DNA from: Pseudogemmobacter lacusdianii
GTDB lineage: Bacteria; Pseudomonadota; Alphaproteobacteria; Rhodobacterales; Rhodobacteraceae
Length of the DNA: 64,000 bases
Direction of reading: 5' to 3'
Assembly (NCBI RefSeq): GCF_030848395.1
Contig: NZ_JAVDBT010000010.1
Location: 1-64,000 of the forward strand
Shown here: one piece after another, positions 27,690-36,262 of the stretch
How the letters are laid out: each line of letters begins with the position of its first letter
How positions within the stretch are numbered: position 1 is the first letter of the stretch
The notes under the pieces: generated by a model
Told to the model about the DNA's origin: nothing
Databases searched by the model: none
What the model saw: only the letters and a program-made list of their open reading frames with translations
Made by a program: the position numbers and the translations under genes

Positions 27690-28690
27690 TTTACAACGAA
27701 TCCATGTGCATAGGGGTCACGATCATCGATGAAGATCGTATTGATCCCGGTTTGCCGCGCCCAGCCCCCGATCGAAGGGATGATCGCCGTCTTGCCCGGA
27801 ACGGCCTCCGAAGCCGCCTCAACCCGACCTTTGAAGATCGAGCCGATGATGCTTTCGTGCCAGAACTCATCGCCCACGGCCAATTTGCCCTTGGCCGCCA
27901 GCTGCGCCATCCGCGCCGAAGTGCCGGTGCCGCAGGGCGAGCGGTCAATCGCCTTATCGCCGTAGAAGACGGCGTTGCGGGCATGCGCGCCTTCCACCGT
28001 CGGCACGCCGGTCCATTGGATATGGCTCAACCCATTGATCCGCGCATCGCCCGGATGGATGAATTCATACTTATCGTTCAACGCCTTACGCAGCTTCGGC
28101 GAGAAGCCGATCAACTCACCCGCGGTGAAATCTGCCATATCGCGGAAGTTCTTTTGCGGCTCAACGATGGCATAGAAATTGCCGCCATAAGCCACATCAA
28201 CGACGATCTCGCCCAAGCCCTCAACCTCGGCCGTCATGCCTTCGGCATAAAGGAAGGACGGCACATTGGTCAGGCGCACTTCTTCGACGAAGCGGCCCTC
28301 TTGGCGGTATTCGATATCGACCTTACCGGCGGGGGCATCAATCGACAGCTTGCCCGGGGTTTTCGGCTGGATCAGCCCGTTTTCAATCGCCATGGTGATG
28401 GTGCCGATGGTGCCATGGCCGCACATCGGCAGGCAGCCCGAGGTCTCGATGAAGAGCACAGCTACATCGCAATCAGGCCGGGTCGGCGGGTAAAGGATCG
28501 AGCCCGACATCATGTCATGGCCGCGCGGCTCGAACATCAGCCCAGTGCGGATCCAGTCGAACTCGGCCAGAAAATGCGCCCGGCGCTCCAGCATGTCTTT
28601 GCCTTCAAGGCGCGGACCGCCGCCCGAGACCAGACGCACAGGGTTGCCACAGGTGTGGCCGTCGAGACATGAAAACGTGTAGTTGGTCAT
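27686..28690 (-). CDS. 4-hydroxyproline 2-epimerase
   Basis: A 334-residue proline racemase family enzyme with both catalytic cysteines, Cys90 in PMCGHGTIG and Cys253 in [14 protein letters not shown]. In a hydroxyproline operon this pattern indicates epimerisation of trans-4-hydroxy-L-proline to cis-4-hydroxy-D-proline, the entry step of bacterial 4-hydroxyproline catabolism. The next enzyme would be the DadA-like dehydrogenase encoded 11 bases upstream. Proline racemase activity cannot be excluded from sequence alone. Confidence 0.88.
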   Translation of the reverse strand: MTNYTFSCLDGHTCGNPVRLVSGGGPRLEGKDMLERRAHFLAEFDWIRTGLMFEPRGHDMMSGSILYPPTRPDCDVAVLFIETSGCLPMCGHGTIGTITMAIENGLIQPKTPGKLSIDAPAGKVDIEYRQEGRFVEEVRLTNVPSFLYAEGMTAEVEGLGEIVVDVAYGGNFYAIVEPQKNFRDMADFTAGELIGFSPKLRKALNDKYEFIHPGDARINGLSHIQWTGVPTVEGAHARNAVFYGDKAIDRSPCGTGTSARMAQLAAKGKLAVGDEFWHESIIGSIFKGRVEAASEAVPGKTAIIPSIGGWARQTGINTIFIDDRDPYAHGFVVK

Positions 28691-28701
28691 GCGTGTTACA
28701 C

Positions 28702-29937
28702 TCAGAAACGTTGCGGCGAGAAGGGTTTAAGATCAAGCGAGGGCTTGGCCCCGGTCATCAGATCGGCAACCAGCCGGGCGGTGCCCGCCGATTGCGTCAG
28801 GCCAAGGTGTCCGTGACCAAAGGCATAGATCACCCGCGCAGTGGCGGTTGAGCGGCCAATCGCCGGCAGGCTGTCGGGCAAGGAGGGCCGGAAGCCCATC
28901 CATTGCGTGCCGCCCTGCCGGTCAAGCCCCGGTAGGAAAGCCTGTGCCTTGCGCAGCATGGCCTCCGAGCGCTTAAAATTGGGCTTCAGCTTTAGCCCGC
29001 CCAGCTCGACCGCGCCGCCGACACGGATGCCGGTCGAAAGCCGCGTCACCACGAAACCATGGCCGCCAAAGGTCACTTGCGTGCGCAGATCAAAGGCGGT
29101 GCTGGGCAAGGTGGTGTTATAGCCGCGCTCGGTTTCCAGCGGGATCCGGTCGCCCAGCGATTTCGCGATCAGATGCGAATGCGCCCCGGCGCAAAGCACC
29201 ACGCGCCCTGCCCGTTTGGTCACGCCTTTGGTCGCGATCTCAACCCCGTCGATGGTCTCGCGCAGCGAGAGAACCTCGGCCCGGTCGATTTTGCCACCGG
29301 CATCGATGAAGCGTTGCGCCAAAGCCAAGGTGTAAAGCTTGGGATCAGCGATCGAATACCAACCCGGCGTAAAGGTGCCATGGGTGAAGCGCGGCGCAAG
29401 TCCGGGCTGGATCGCGGCCATTTGGCCTGCATCCATATGCTGAAATTCAATACCATGCGCCGCGCGCGCCGCCCAACCTGGCTCGGAGGCGTCAAGCTCG
29501 GCCTTGGATTCATAGACCTGTAGATTGCCCTCTTTGCGCAGCATCGGCAGGGTGCCAGTGGCGGCCAGAAAGGGCTCAAGCTCGGCCTTTGAAAGATCCA
29601 TCAGCGCGGTTTGTGCGGTGGTGGAGCCCGCAACGCGGCTTGGCGAACAGGCGCGCCAGAAGCGGAACATCCAAGGCGCGATTTGCAGCGCATAGGAGGG
29701 GCGCAGAGAGAGGGGCCCCAAGGGGTCCAGCAGCCATTTCGGCGCTTTGCGCAGGATCCCCGGCGAGGCCAGCGGCAGAATATCAGTAAAGGCAAAGGCC
29801 CCGGCATTGCCTGCCGAAGCACCCGCCGCTGGACCTTCCCGGTCCAGCACAGTCACGGACAACCCACGCGCTTGCAGCGCCAGAGCGGTGGAAAGCCCCA
29901 CCACTCCGGCGCCGATCACGATCACTTCAGAAGTCAT
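28702..29937 (-). CDS. FAD-dependent D-amino acid (D-hydroxyproline) dehydrogenase
   Basis: A 411-residue DadA-like DAO-family flavoprotein with VIVIGAGVVGLS (dinucleotide motif GAGVVG at 9-14) and a C-terminal FGHGHLGLTQSAGT segment typical of the family. Placed between the ABC importer and the epimerase, it most likely oxidises cis-4-hydroxy-D-proline to delta1-pyrroline-4-hydroxy-2-carboxylate and passes electrons to the respiratory chain. GAGGAC precedes the ATG at 29937; a longer in-frame start at 30006 would overlap the ABC gene and adds a leader without homology. The gap to the preceding gene is seven bases. Confidence 0.88.
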   Translation of the reverse strand: MTSEVIVIGAGVVGLSTALALQARGLSVTVLDREGPAAGASAGNAGAFAFTDILPLASPGILRKAPKWLLDPLGPLSLRPSYALQIAPWMFRFWRACSPSRVAGSTTAQTALMDLSKAELEPFLAATGTLPMLRKEGNLQVYESKAELDASEPGWAARAAHGIEFQHMDAGQMAAIQPGLAPRFTHGTFTPGWYSIADPKLYTLALAQRFIDAGGKIDRAEVLSLRETIDGVEIATKGVTKRAGRVVLCAGAHSHLIAKSLGDRIPLETERGYNTTLPSTAFDLRTQVTFGGHGFVVTRLSTGIRVGGAVELGGLKLKPNFKRSEAMLRKAQAFLPGLDRQGGTQWMGFRPSLPDSLPAIGRSTATARVIYAFGHGHLGLTQSAGTARLVADLMTGAKPSLDLKPFSPQRF

Positions 29938-29944
29938 AATGTCC

Positions 29945-30667
29945 TCAGTGGGTTGCAGAAAGGAACTGCTGCAACTCAGGGGTTTTCGGCGCGCCAAACA
30001 GCTCATCCGGCGGCGCGATTTCCGCCATCACACCTTTGTGGAAAAACGCAACGCGATCAGAGACTTCGCGGGCGAACTTCATCTCATGCGTGACGCAGAT
30101 CATCGTCATGCCCTCAGAGGCCAGCATGCGCAACGTGTCCAGCACCTCGCCCACAAGCTGCGGGTCCAAAGCCGAGGTGACCTCGTCGAAAAGCATGTAA
30201 TCGGGCGACATCGCCAAAGCGCGGGCAATCGCCATACGCTGCTGTTGGCCCCCCGAAAGACGCGACGGATAGACCTTCAGCTTATCGCCTAGGCCCACGT
30301 GCTTCAGTTGCTTTTCCGCCTCGGCCTCGGCTTCGGCTTTTGAGCGTTTCAGCACCTTTTGTTGCGCCAGCATCACGTTTTCGATCACGGTCAGATGCGG
30401 GAAAGCGTTCCACTGCTGAAACACGATACCGATCTTCTGGCGCAGCTTGTTCAGGTCGGAGCCGCGGGCATGCACCTCAACACCGTCAACGACGATCTTG
30501 CCGGAATCGATCGGCTCCAGCCCATTGATGCAGGTCAGCAGCGTCGATTTCCCCGACCCCGAGCCACCAATAACGGTCAGCACTTCCCCTTTGGGCACGT
30601 TCAGGTTGATCCCCTTCAGAACCTCAAGGGGACCGAAAGATTTGCGGACGTTCTCGATCTCAATCAT
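29945..30667 (-). CDS. amino acid ABC transporter ATP-binding protein
   Basis: A 240-residue polar-amino-acid ABC ATPase: Walker A GGSGSGKST (34-42), Q-loop near FQQW, signature LSGGQ (137-141), Walker B YMLFDE (157-162), H-loop VTHEM. The start at 30667 overlaps the end of the permease gene by eight bases. With two HisM-type permeases and a family 3 binding protein it forms a complete importer, probably for hydroxyproline or a related amino acid, because it is co-transcribed with the hydroxyproline enzymes. Confidence 0.93.
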   Translation of the reverse strand: MIEIENVRKSFGPLEVLKGINLNVPKGEVLTVIGGSGSGKSTLLTCINGLEPIDSGKIVVDGVEVHARGSDLNKLRQKIGIVFQQWNAFPHLTVIENVMLAQQKVLKRSKAEAEAEAEKQLKHVGLGDKLKVYPSRLSGGQQQRMAIARALAMSPDYMLFDEVTSALDPQLVGEVLDTLRMLASEGMTMICVTHEMKFAREVSDRVAFFHKGVMAEIAPPDELFGAPKTPELQQFLSATH

Positions 30668-31313
30668 TGGACCACCGTTTTTCCAGATAGCCGCCGAAAC
30701 GGGCAATGGGGAAGGAGATGACAAAGTAGAAGAGCCCGCAGATCATCAAAAGGAACAGCGGTTCTTGCAGGCGAGTGATCAGGATTTGCGTGGATTTCAG
30801 CAGTTCCACCACCTGAACGATGTAGACAAGGGCCGAGTCTTTCATGACCCCAAGCGCGAGGCCAATCCAAGACGGCAGGGCGACGCGGGTGGCCAAAGGC
30901 ATGACCACCGAGGTCATATCTTGGCCCCAAGTCATCCCCAAAGAGCGCGCGGCGCGGCGCAAGGGTAGCGGCACGGCCTCGATGCCACCGCGCACGATCT
31001 CGGCGCAGTAAGCGGCGGTGTAGAGAGACAGCACCCCGCAAGCCACCGTCAGCCCCGAGACCTTGATCTTCAGCACCGTGGTGATGAAGGCATTGGCCAA
31101 CACCAGCTGAATCAACAACGGGATCGAGCGGAAGACGTCCAAGACGAAGGTCAGCGGCATCGCCCAGAGAGCCCCCACTTGATAGCGGAAGACCCCAAAG
31201 ATGATGCCAAGCACGGTGCCGATGAAGACCGAGATGGCCGTGACCATCAATGTCATCCCTGCCCCTTTGGCCAGGAACATCAGGTCGTTGTAAGTCAGAG
31301 CGGTTTCAAACAT
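30660..31313 (-). CDS. amino acid ABC transporter permease (HisM type)
   Basis: A 217-residue inner-membrane permease with about five helices and the EAA loop EIVRGGIEAVPLPLRRAARSLGMT that docks on the ATPase. It is the second permease of the importer, encoded 13 bases after the first. Confidence 0.92.
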   Translation of the reverse strand: MFETALTYNDLMFLAKGAGMTLMVTAISVFIGTVLGIIFGVFRYQVGALWAMPLTFVLDVFRSIPLLIQLVLANAFITTVLKIKVSGLTVACGVLSLYTAAYCAEIVRGGIEAVPLPLRRAARSLGMTWGQDMTSVVMPLATRVALPSWIGLALGVMKDSALVYIVQVVELLKSTQILITRLQEPLFLLMICGLFYFVISFPIARFGGYLEKRWSND

Positions 31314-31326
31314 GTCGCCTCCCCCC

Positions 31327-31992
31327 TCAGTAACGGAACATGCGCGCGGCCAGAAGCCGGGCCGAGAGGGTGATCACCTTGGTGATCACATAGAAGATCA
31401 CGGCAGCGATGGCGAAAAGCTCGAAGGTGCGGAAGGTCAGCGCGTTCAGCGCCGAGGTCACACCGTAAAGATCGGTGTTCATCGCCACGACCGCGCCCAG
31501 CGAGGTCATCAGAATGGCCCAAACCATCTGATTGGTCATTGGCAAGAACGAGATCCGCAGCATCTGCGGCATCACCACATGGACGAAAGCTTGCGGCGCC
31601 GACATTCCCAAAGACCGCGCCGAGCGGGTCTGGGTGTCGGGAATGGCCTTAAGCGCGCCCCGATAGTTTTCGGCCAGATAGCCCGCATTGTTGAAGGCAA
31701 TGCCCAACAGCAGCGAGATATAGGGCGACAGGTGGATGCCAAAACTGCCAAGGCCGAAATGCACCATATAGATCTGGAACAAGGCCGGGGTGTTTCGGGC
31801 AATCTCTACCCAAGTTGTGGCGATTGCGGAAAGGCTGCGATAGCCTGAGATACGGCACACCGTCAGCAGGATCGCGACTATGATACCGATCACCATCGAT
31901 AAGATGGCGATCTCCATTGTGACAAGCGCCCCCTCCAGCATCTGCGGAAGAGAGTTGAGCGCTTGGTTCCAGCGGAAATTATAATTGAACAT
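31327..31992 (-). CDS. amino acid ABC transporter permease (HisM type)
   Basis: A 221-residue permease related to the next gene, with about five transmembrane helices and the EAA loop ENYRGALKAIPDTQTRSARSLGMS. The two permeases probably form the heterodimeric channel. A GC hairpin lies between this gene and the binding-protein gene upstream. Confidence 0.92.
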   Translation of the reverse strand: MFNYNFRWNQALNSLPQMLEGALVTMEIAILSMVIGIIVAILLTVCRISGYRSLSAIATTWVEIARNTPALFQIYMVHFGLGSFGIHLSPYISLLLGIAFNNAGYLAENYRGALKAIPDTQTRSARSLGMSAPQAFVHVVMPQMLRISFLPMTNQMVWAILMTSLGAVVAMNTDLYGVTSALNALTFRTFELFAIAAVIFYVITKVITLSARLLAARMFRY

Positions 31993-32019
31993 GGGACCCG
32001 CCTCAGAGTGTCTAAGGAC

Positions 32020-32039
32020 GGCGCGGGTGACCCCGCGCC
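32020..32039 (-). terminator. intercistronic hairpin after the binding-protein gene
   Basis: GGCGCGGG-TGAC-CCCGCGCC is a perfect 8-bp stem without a T-run. Such stems after binding-protein genes often protect the 5' message or cause partial termination, giving more binding protein than permease. Confidence 0.6.
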
Positions 32040-32054
32040 GCCGCTCTTAAAGGA

Positions 32055-32861
32055 TTAGCGGTAGACGCCCGGGATGGTCAGATTGGCAGGTTCACCTTCG
32101 CCAACCCATTTGGTGTAGAGCTCGGCGTAACGGCCGGTCCGCACTTGCTGGTTGATGAAGAGGTTCATGAAGTTCAGCAGGCCGTATTCTTCGCGCAAGG
32201 TCACGAGAGCCACATAATCCGGAACCATATCCGCTTTTGCGACAATCGAGATGCCCGGGAAGTTGCCGGTTTTCACGTTGGCTTGGGCGACTTCCATCGT
32301 GGAAACGGTCGCATCCAGCTGGCCTTGGCTCAGAGCCAGGAAGACGTCAGCTTGGTTTTGGTACGGACGGAACTCGCCAGCGCCCCATTCTTTGACTTTT
32401 TCTTCCAGCCAGATCGCTTCATAGGTGCCAGCGGTGGCGCCCACGGTTTTGCCTTGCATGCCGGCTTCGTCGGTGATGCCCGACTTTTCCGAGACAACAA
32501 CAGCGTTTTCAAAGGCATAGTAGGGCATGGTCATGCCAACGGTCTTGGCGCGCTCCAGCGTGTCCGAGGTCGAACCGACGACAACGTCAACCGAACCCGA
32601 CATCAGCGAAGGAATACGCTCGGGGAAGGTGGTTTCCACCACTTCGGCCGTCACGCCCAAGGCCGCGGCAAGATCGTTGCAATAATCAACGTCAAAGCCG
32701 ATCGGGTTGTTGTCAGCATCGCGCGAGCCCATCGGCGGGAAGTCCAGCACGACAGCGCAACGCAGCACGCCGGCCGAGATGATGTCGTCCAGCTTGTCGG
32801 CCATCGCCGGGGTGGCACAGGTCGCGGCCACAAGGCCTGCAGCAAGGATCGAAGATTTCAT
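32055..32861 (-). CDS. amino acid ABC transporter substrate-binding protein
   Basis: A 268-residue family 3 periplasmic binding protein. The signal peptide ends at AMA-D (residue 21/22) and is followed by a typical two-lobe domain with DVDYCNDLAAALG and DVVVGSTSDTLERAKTVGMT. It delivers the substrate to the permeases encoded next. GGGAGA precedes the ATG. It is the first gene of the hydroxyproline operon and is transcribed divergently from the GntR regulator. Ligand inferred from context as hydroxyproline-like. Confidence 0.92.
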   Translation of the reverse strand: MKSSILAAGLVAATCATPAMADKLDDIISAGVLRCAVVLDFPPMGSRDADNNPIGFDVDYCNDLAAALGVTAEVVETTFPERIPSLMSGSVDVVVGSTSDTLERAKTVGMTMPYYAFENAVVVSEKSGITDEAGMQGKTVGATAGTYEAIWLEEKVKEWGAGEFRPYQNQADVFLALSQGQLDATVSTMEVAQANVKTGNFPGISIVAKADMVPDYVALVTLREEYGLLNFMNLFINQQVRTGRYAELYTKWVGEGEPANLTIPGVYR

Positions 32862-33257
32862 ACGGTTCTCCCTTGATTTGGTAGTCTTGATTCTACGCCA
32901 GAAACACTATTCCGACTGGGGGGCGGCAACGCAATCAAAAATACAAGAAATATACAAACAGCCTAACACCTGTCCTGGCGGAAAGTGTCAACCACCGATG
33001 CGACGCCCGGCCGTCGGTTATCCTTCCCCTCCAAGAATGATGGGCGCGCTTTTACAGTTGCGCAAGGATTAAGCAAAGGCGATTGCCTGCGGGTTGCCGC
33101 AAGGTCAATCAGCAGGCTTCCTGCGTCACATTCTAGAATAGGGCTGCGCACGGCTCAGCGGCCCGCCTGCTCTGTATTTTTTGTGTCGACAGGTCGTTAC
33201 GTTTTGGCCTTAATCGTCCTCAAACCATTGCTACAAATCCTGTTGCGGAGCCTTCCG
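32862..33257. promoter_or_regulatory. divergent control region of the hydroxyproline operon and its GntR regulator
   Basis: This 396-base gap holds no gene. Two short motifs recur upstream of the DapA-family gene: AAAATACAAGA at 32938-32948 (again at 34002-34012) and the palindrome TGTCGACA at 33184-33191 (again at 33991-33998). A second ATACAA lies 11 bases after the first. They are candidate binding sites for the GntR protein. Confidence 0.5.
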
Positions 33258-33962
33258 ATGTCCGACGTCCCCAGCGATTCCTTCCCCGACCGCAAGCGCG
33301 GCTCGGGCGTGAAGCTGGTCTATGACCTCTTGCGCGATGAAATACTTGATCTCACGCTGCCCCCCGGCACGCCGATTGATGAGGTACAACTGGCCGAGCG
33401 CTTTGGCATGTCGCGCACCCCGATCCGCGAGGCTCTGGTGCGGCTTGCCGGTGAGGGTCTGGTCGAGACCTTGCCGAACCGTTCGAGCATGGTGGCGAAT
33501 ATCGACGTGCTGAACCTGCACACGTTCTTTGACGCGCTCACATTGATGTATCGTGTCACGACGCGGCTGGCTGCTCAGCACCACCGCCCCGAGGATCTGG
33601 TGCTGATCCGCGCCCACCAAAGGGCCTATGATGCCGCAATGCGCAGCACGGATGCCTTGGGCATGATCGCCAACAACCGCGCCTTCCATGCGGCCATCGC
33701 CGAGGCAGGGCGCAACCCCTATTACCTCACCTTCTTCCTGCGGATCTTGGATGAGGGCCGTCGGCTCTTGCGGATGTATTACCAATCCTTCGAAGACCGC
33801 CTGCCAGAAGAGTTCTCCAAAGAACATGACGCGATCATTGCCGCTATTGAGGCCCGAGATATCGAACTCTGTGACCGCTTGGCCCGCGCCCATGCCGATC
33901 AGATCATCGGCCGGATCCAGAAGGTTTTCACCCGTGATTTGCGGCAGGACATCGCGCTTTAA
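33258..33962 (+). CDS. GntR-family transcriptional regulator (FadR/VanR type)
   Basis: A 234-residue regulator: winged helix at about 15-80 (LAERFGMSRTPIREALVRLAGEGLV) and an all-helical FCD ligand-binding domain behind it with metal-site-like histidines. GGAG at 33247-33250 fixes the ATG at 33258; the frame is open further upstream but without protein character. It lies between the hydroxyproline import/epimerase operon (minus) and the DapA-family deaminase gene (plus), so it is probably their local repressor, responding to a hydroxyproline-derived ligand. Confidence 0.92.
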   Translation: MSDVPSDSFPDRKRGSGVKLVYDLLRDEILDLTLPPGTPIDEVQLAERFGMSRTPIREALVRLAGEGLVETLPNRSSMVANIDVLNLHTFFDALTLMYRVTTRLAAQHHRPEDLVLIRAHQRAYDAAMRSTDALGMIANNRAFHAAIAEAGRNPYYLTFFLRILDEGRRLLRMYYQSFEDRLPEEFSKEHDAIIAAIEARDIELCDRLARAHADQIIGRIQKVFTRDLRQDIAL

Positions 33963-33989
33963 GAGCCATTCCGCCAAGTGCCGCAATTC

Positions 33990-34012
33990 TTGTCGACAAA
34001 TAAAATACAAGA
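33990..34012 (+). promoter_or_regulatory. candidate GntR operator before the DapA-family gene
   Basis: The perfect palindrome TTGTCGACAA (33990-33999) is followed by AAAATACAAGA (34002-34012); both motifs also occur in the divergent control region at 32862-33257. The site lies 79 bases before the start codon. Confidence 0.5.
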
Positions 34013-34090
34013 TGTAAGGTGCGCCTCAGAGATTCGAGCAGGCCACGGCACGAGGCTGTCGCCTGTCCCCTTTTGGCAAAGGAGCCCCCA

Positions 34091-35053
34091 ATGAACACCG
34101 AGATCTTCACCGGCGTCATCCCCGCCCTGATGACCCCCTGCAAAGCCGATCGCACCCCGGACTTTGACGCTCTGGTCCGCAAAGCGCAGGAGCTGATCGC
34201 GGCTGGCATGTCGGCGGTGGTCTATTGCGGTTCGATGGGCGACTGGCCGCTCCTGACCGACGCTGAGCGCATGGAAGGCGTGGAACGCCTTGTAAACGCT
34301 GGCATTCCGGTCATCGTCGGCACCGGTGCTGTGAACACCAAAATGGCTGTGGCCCATGCGGCTCATGCGCAAAAAGTTGGCGCTGCGGGCCTGATGGTGA
34401 TCCCGCGCGTCTTGTCGCGTGGCAACTCGCCCACCGCTCAACGCCACCACTTCAAAGCCATCTTGGCCGCCGCTCCTGGCCTGCCGGCGGTGATCTACAA
34501 CTCGCCCCACTACGGCTTTGAAACCCGCGCAGACCTGTTCTTCGCGCTGCGCGCCGAGCACCCGAACCTCCTTGGCTTCAAGGAATTCGGTGGCGCCAAG
34601 GCCATGTCCTATGCCGCTGAGCACATCACCAGCGCCGACAAGGACGTGATCTTGATGGCAGGCGTCGATACCGGCGTTTACCACGGCTATGTGAAATGCG
34701 GCGCTACCGGCACCATCACCGGCATCGGCAACTGCATCCCGAAAGAGGTCATCCACTTCGTGGCTCTGGCCAAAGCCGCTGCGGCTGGCGATCTGGACGC
34801 GCGCGTCCGGGCTCGTGAGTTGGGCGAAGCACTGGAAGTGCTCTCGACCTGGGACGAAGGCACCGACCTTGTCCTCTACTACAAGTACATGATGGTGCTG
34901 CAAGGCGACGCGGAATACAGCGTCCACTTCAACGAAACCGATGCGCTGACCCCGAGCCAAGAAGCCTGGGCCAAGACCCAGTTTGACCAGTTCAAAACTT
35001 GGTATGCCGCTTGGGAAAAACTGCCGGGCGCAGTGCAGACCTACCGCTCCTAA
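34091..35053 (+). CDS. DapA-family lyase/deaminase, probable pyrroline-4-hydroxy-2-carboxylate deaminase
   Basis: A 320-residue class I TIM-barrel protein of the dihydrodipicolinate synthase/N-acetylneuraminate lyase family. Schiff-base Lys164 (GFKEFGG) and Tyr136 (VIYNSP) are present; the usual GTTGE loop is replaced by CGSMGDWP (46-53), as expected for a non-DapA member. In hydroxyproline loci this family converts delta1-pyrroline-4-hydroxy-2-carboxylate to 2-oxoglutarate semialdehyde and ammonia. AAGGAG lies seven bases before the ATG at 34091. The semialdehyde dehydrogenase for the next step is not adjacent. Confidence 0.87.
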   Translation: MNTEIFTGVIPALMTPCKADRTPDFDALVRKAQELIAAGMSAVVYCGSMGDWPLLTDAERMEGVERLVNAGIPVIVGTGAVNTKMAVAHAAHAQKVGAAGLMVIPRVLSRGNSPTAQRHHFKAILAAAPGLPAVIYNSPHYGFETRADLFFALRAEHPNLLGFKEFGGAKAMSYAAEHITSADKDVILMAGVDTGVYHGYVKCGATGTITGIGNCIPKEVIHFVALAKAAAAGDLDARVRARELGEALEVLSTWDEGTDLVLYYKYMMVLQGDAEYSVHFNETDALTPSQEAWAKTQFDQFKTWYAAWEKLPGAVQTYRS

Positions 35054-35127
35054 GCCTCTCGCGGGCGGCAGGCTCTCCCCCCTTTGTCCGCCCGTCTTGG
35101 CTGCTGCATGGCAAATGTCGCGGCCGC

Positions 35128-35160
35128 AAGGCCCTCGCTTTCACCAAGCGGGGGCCTTTT
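35128..35160 (+). terminator. terminator after the DapA-family gene
   Basis: AAGGCCC.CGCTT-tcacc-AAGCG.GGGCCTTTT hairpin with one internal mismatch, ending in T4. Confidence 0.85.
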
Positions 35161-35231
35161 GTTTGCCCAGTTGGTCGTGATCGCGGGCGGGATAAAATGC
35201 GCGATTGACGGCCTAAGCCGGTGCTTCGTCT

Positions 35232-35256
35232 GGAACATCTCCTTTGATGCCCAGTT
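35232..35256 (+). promoter_or_regulatory. candidate EcfG-dependent promoter of the PRC-barrel gene
   Basis: GGAAC at 35232-35236 and AGTT at 35253-35256 with a 16-base spacer match GGAAC-N16/17-cGTT except for the first -10 base. It lies 90 bases before the ATG. Confidence 0.55.
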
Positions 35257-35345
35257 CTTTTAGGCATGACGCTAAGGCTTTGGCCCAAGCCAACCCAAAG
35301 CGTTTCTCACAAGGCGGATCTGCCGCCGATATTTGGAGAAAGCCA

Positions 35346-35642
35346 ATGGATCACAGCAAACACACCCCCCTTCAGCGCAGCGACTTTAACGAAGCCACTT
35401 TGGCCAATGCGCCGATCTACGGCGCCGATGACAGCAAGATCGGTACGATCTCGCATGTGCATGGCGCGGGCGCAGTAACCGAGGTGGTGATTGATGTTGG
35501 TGGCTTCCTAGGCATCGGGGCCAAACCTGTTCTGGTCAGCATCGACCAGCTCAACCTGATGCGCGATGAGGATGGCGAGGTGCATGGCCGCACCGCTTGG
35601 ACCAAAGAGCAGCTTAAAGCCCTGCCCGAGCATCGCCACTGA
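35346..35642 (+). CDS. PRC-barrel domain protein
   Basis: A 98-residue protein made almost entirely of one PRC-barrel domain (about 15-90; NAPIYGADDSKIGTISHVH then the beta-barrel IDVGGFLGIGAKPV). PRC-barrels bind proteins or RNA; in alphaproteobacteria small ones are common stress-induced cytoplasmic proteins. TTTGGAGA lies before the ATG at 35346. A candidate EcfG promoter upstream and the neighbouring sigma factor gene suggest membership of the general stress regulon. Confidence 0.85.
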   Translation: MDHSKHTPLQRSDFNEATLANAPIYGADDSKIGTISHVHGAGAVTEVVIDVGGFLGIGAKPVLVSIDQLNLMRDEDGEVHGRTAWTKEQLKALPEHRH

Positions 35643-35775
35643 TCGAGCGCCCCGCCAAGACCGAACCCGTGCCTTGGCGGGGCAATCCACGATCTCGCAT
35701 CACACAGCGCCGCCATATGCCATTTTTGCGCTGTTGCGTCTAAAGCATTGGCTTTGGCAAATCATCTCCCAACTC

Positions 35776-35800
35776 GGAACCAGACCATCAGGCACACGTT
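35776..35800 (+). promoter_or_regulatory. EcfG-type promoter of the receiver-domain gene
   Basis: GGAAC (35776-35780), a 16-base spacer, then CGTT (35797-35800): a perfect match to the alphaproteobacterial EcfG consensus, 49 bases before the start of the receiver-domain gene. Confidence 0.7.
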
Positions 35801-35849
35801 GATGCCACGTTATACGGTTGGTTTATTGCACGCGTAAGGTAGGTTGCCG

Positions 35850-36209
35850 ATGAGCAGTCACACCCCCCTCCTGCCCTTTCTCGCCCGTTTGCGCTCGGCC
35901 CGGATTTTGGTTGTCGAGGACGAGCCCTTCATGGCGCGCGATCTTGTGCAGATGCTTGAGCGCCACGGCGCCGAGGTGGTCGGCCCGTTCGATGACCTAT
36001 GCGAGACCCTCGAAGAGCTAAGTCTGGGCGAGCGCCCTGCGCTTGCCGTGCTGGATTTAAAGGCAGGTGGCCGCACAGCCTTGCGCGTGGCCGAACACCT
36101 CGCAGCCGCAGCGATCCCCTTCATCTTTGTCACCGCCAATGAGCATTTGACCCTGCCCGAGGCCTATGCCGAGAGGCCGCGCCTTGAGCGTTCCATCGAC
36201 ATTTGGTGA
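35850..36209 (+). CDS. single-domain response regulator, degenerate C-terminus
   Basis: A 119-residue receiver domain with no output domain. The acidic pocket (VVEDEP) and phospho-acceptor Asp (AVLDLKAGG) are present, as is the switch Thr (FVTANE). The conserved Lys of the usual KPF motif is replaced: the sequence reads RLERSIDIW and then stops, so the last helix is missing as well. Phosphotransfer or signalling may be altered. The start is the ATG at 35850 with AAGGTAGG upstream. A consensus EcfG promoter precedes it, and the gene converges on ecfG. Confidence 0.8.
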   Translation: MSSHTPLLPFLARLRSARILVVEDEPFMARDLVQMLERHGAEVVGPFDDLCETLEELSLGERPALAVLDLKAGGRTALRVAEHLAAAAIPFIFVTANEHLTLPEAYAERPRLERSIDIW

Positions 36210-36262
36210 TTATCGCTTATGGGAAGGAGGGCGCGACGCTTATTTCCGGCCAAATCGCCGGT

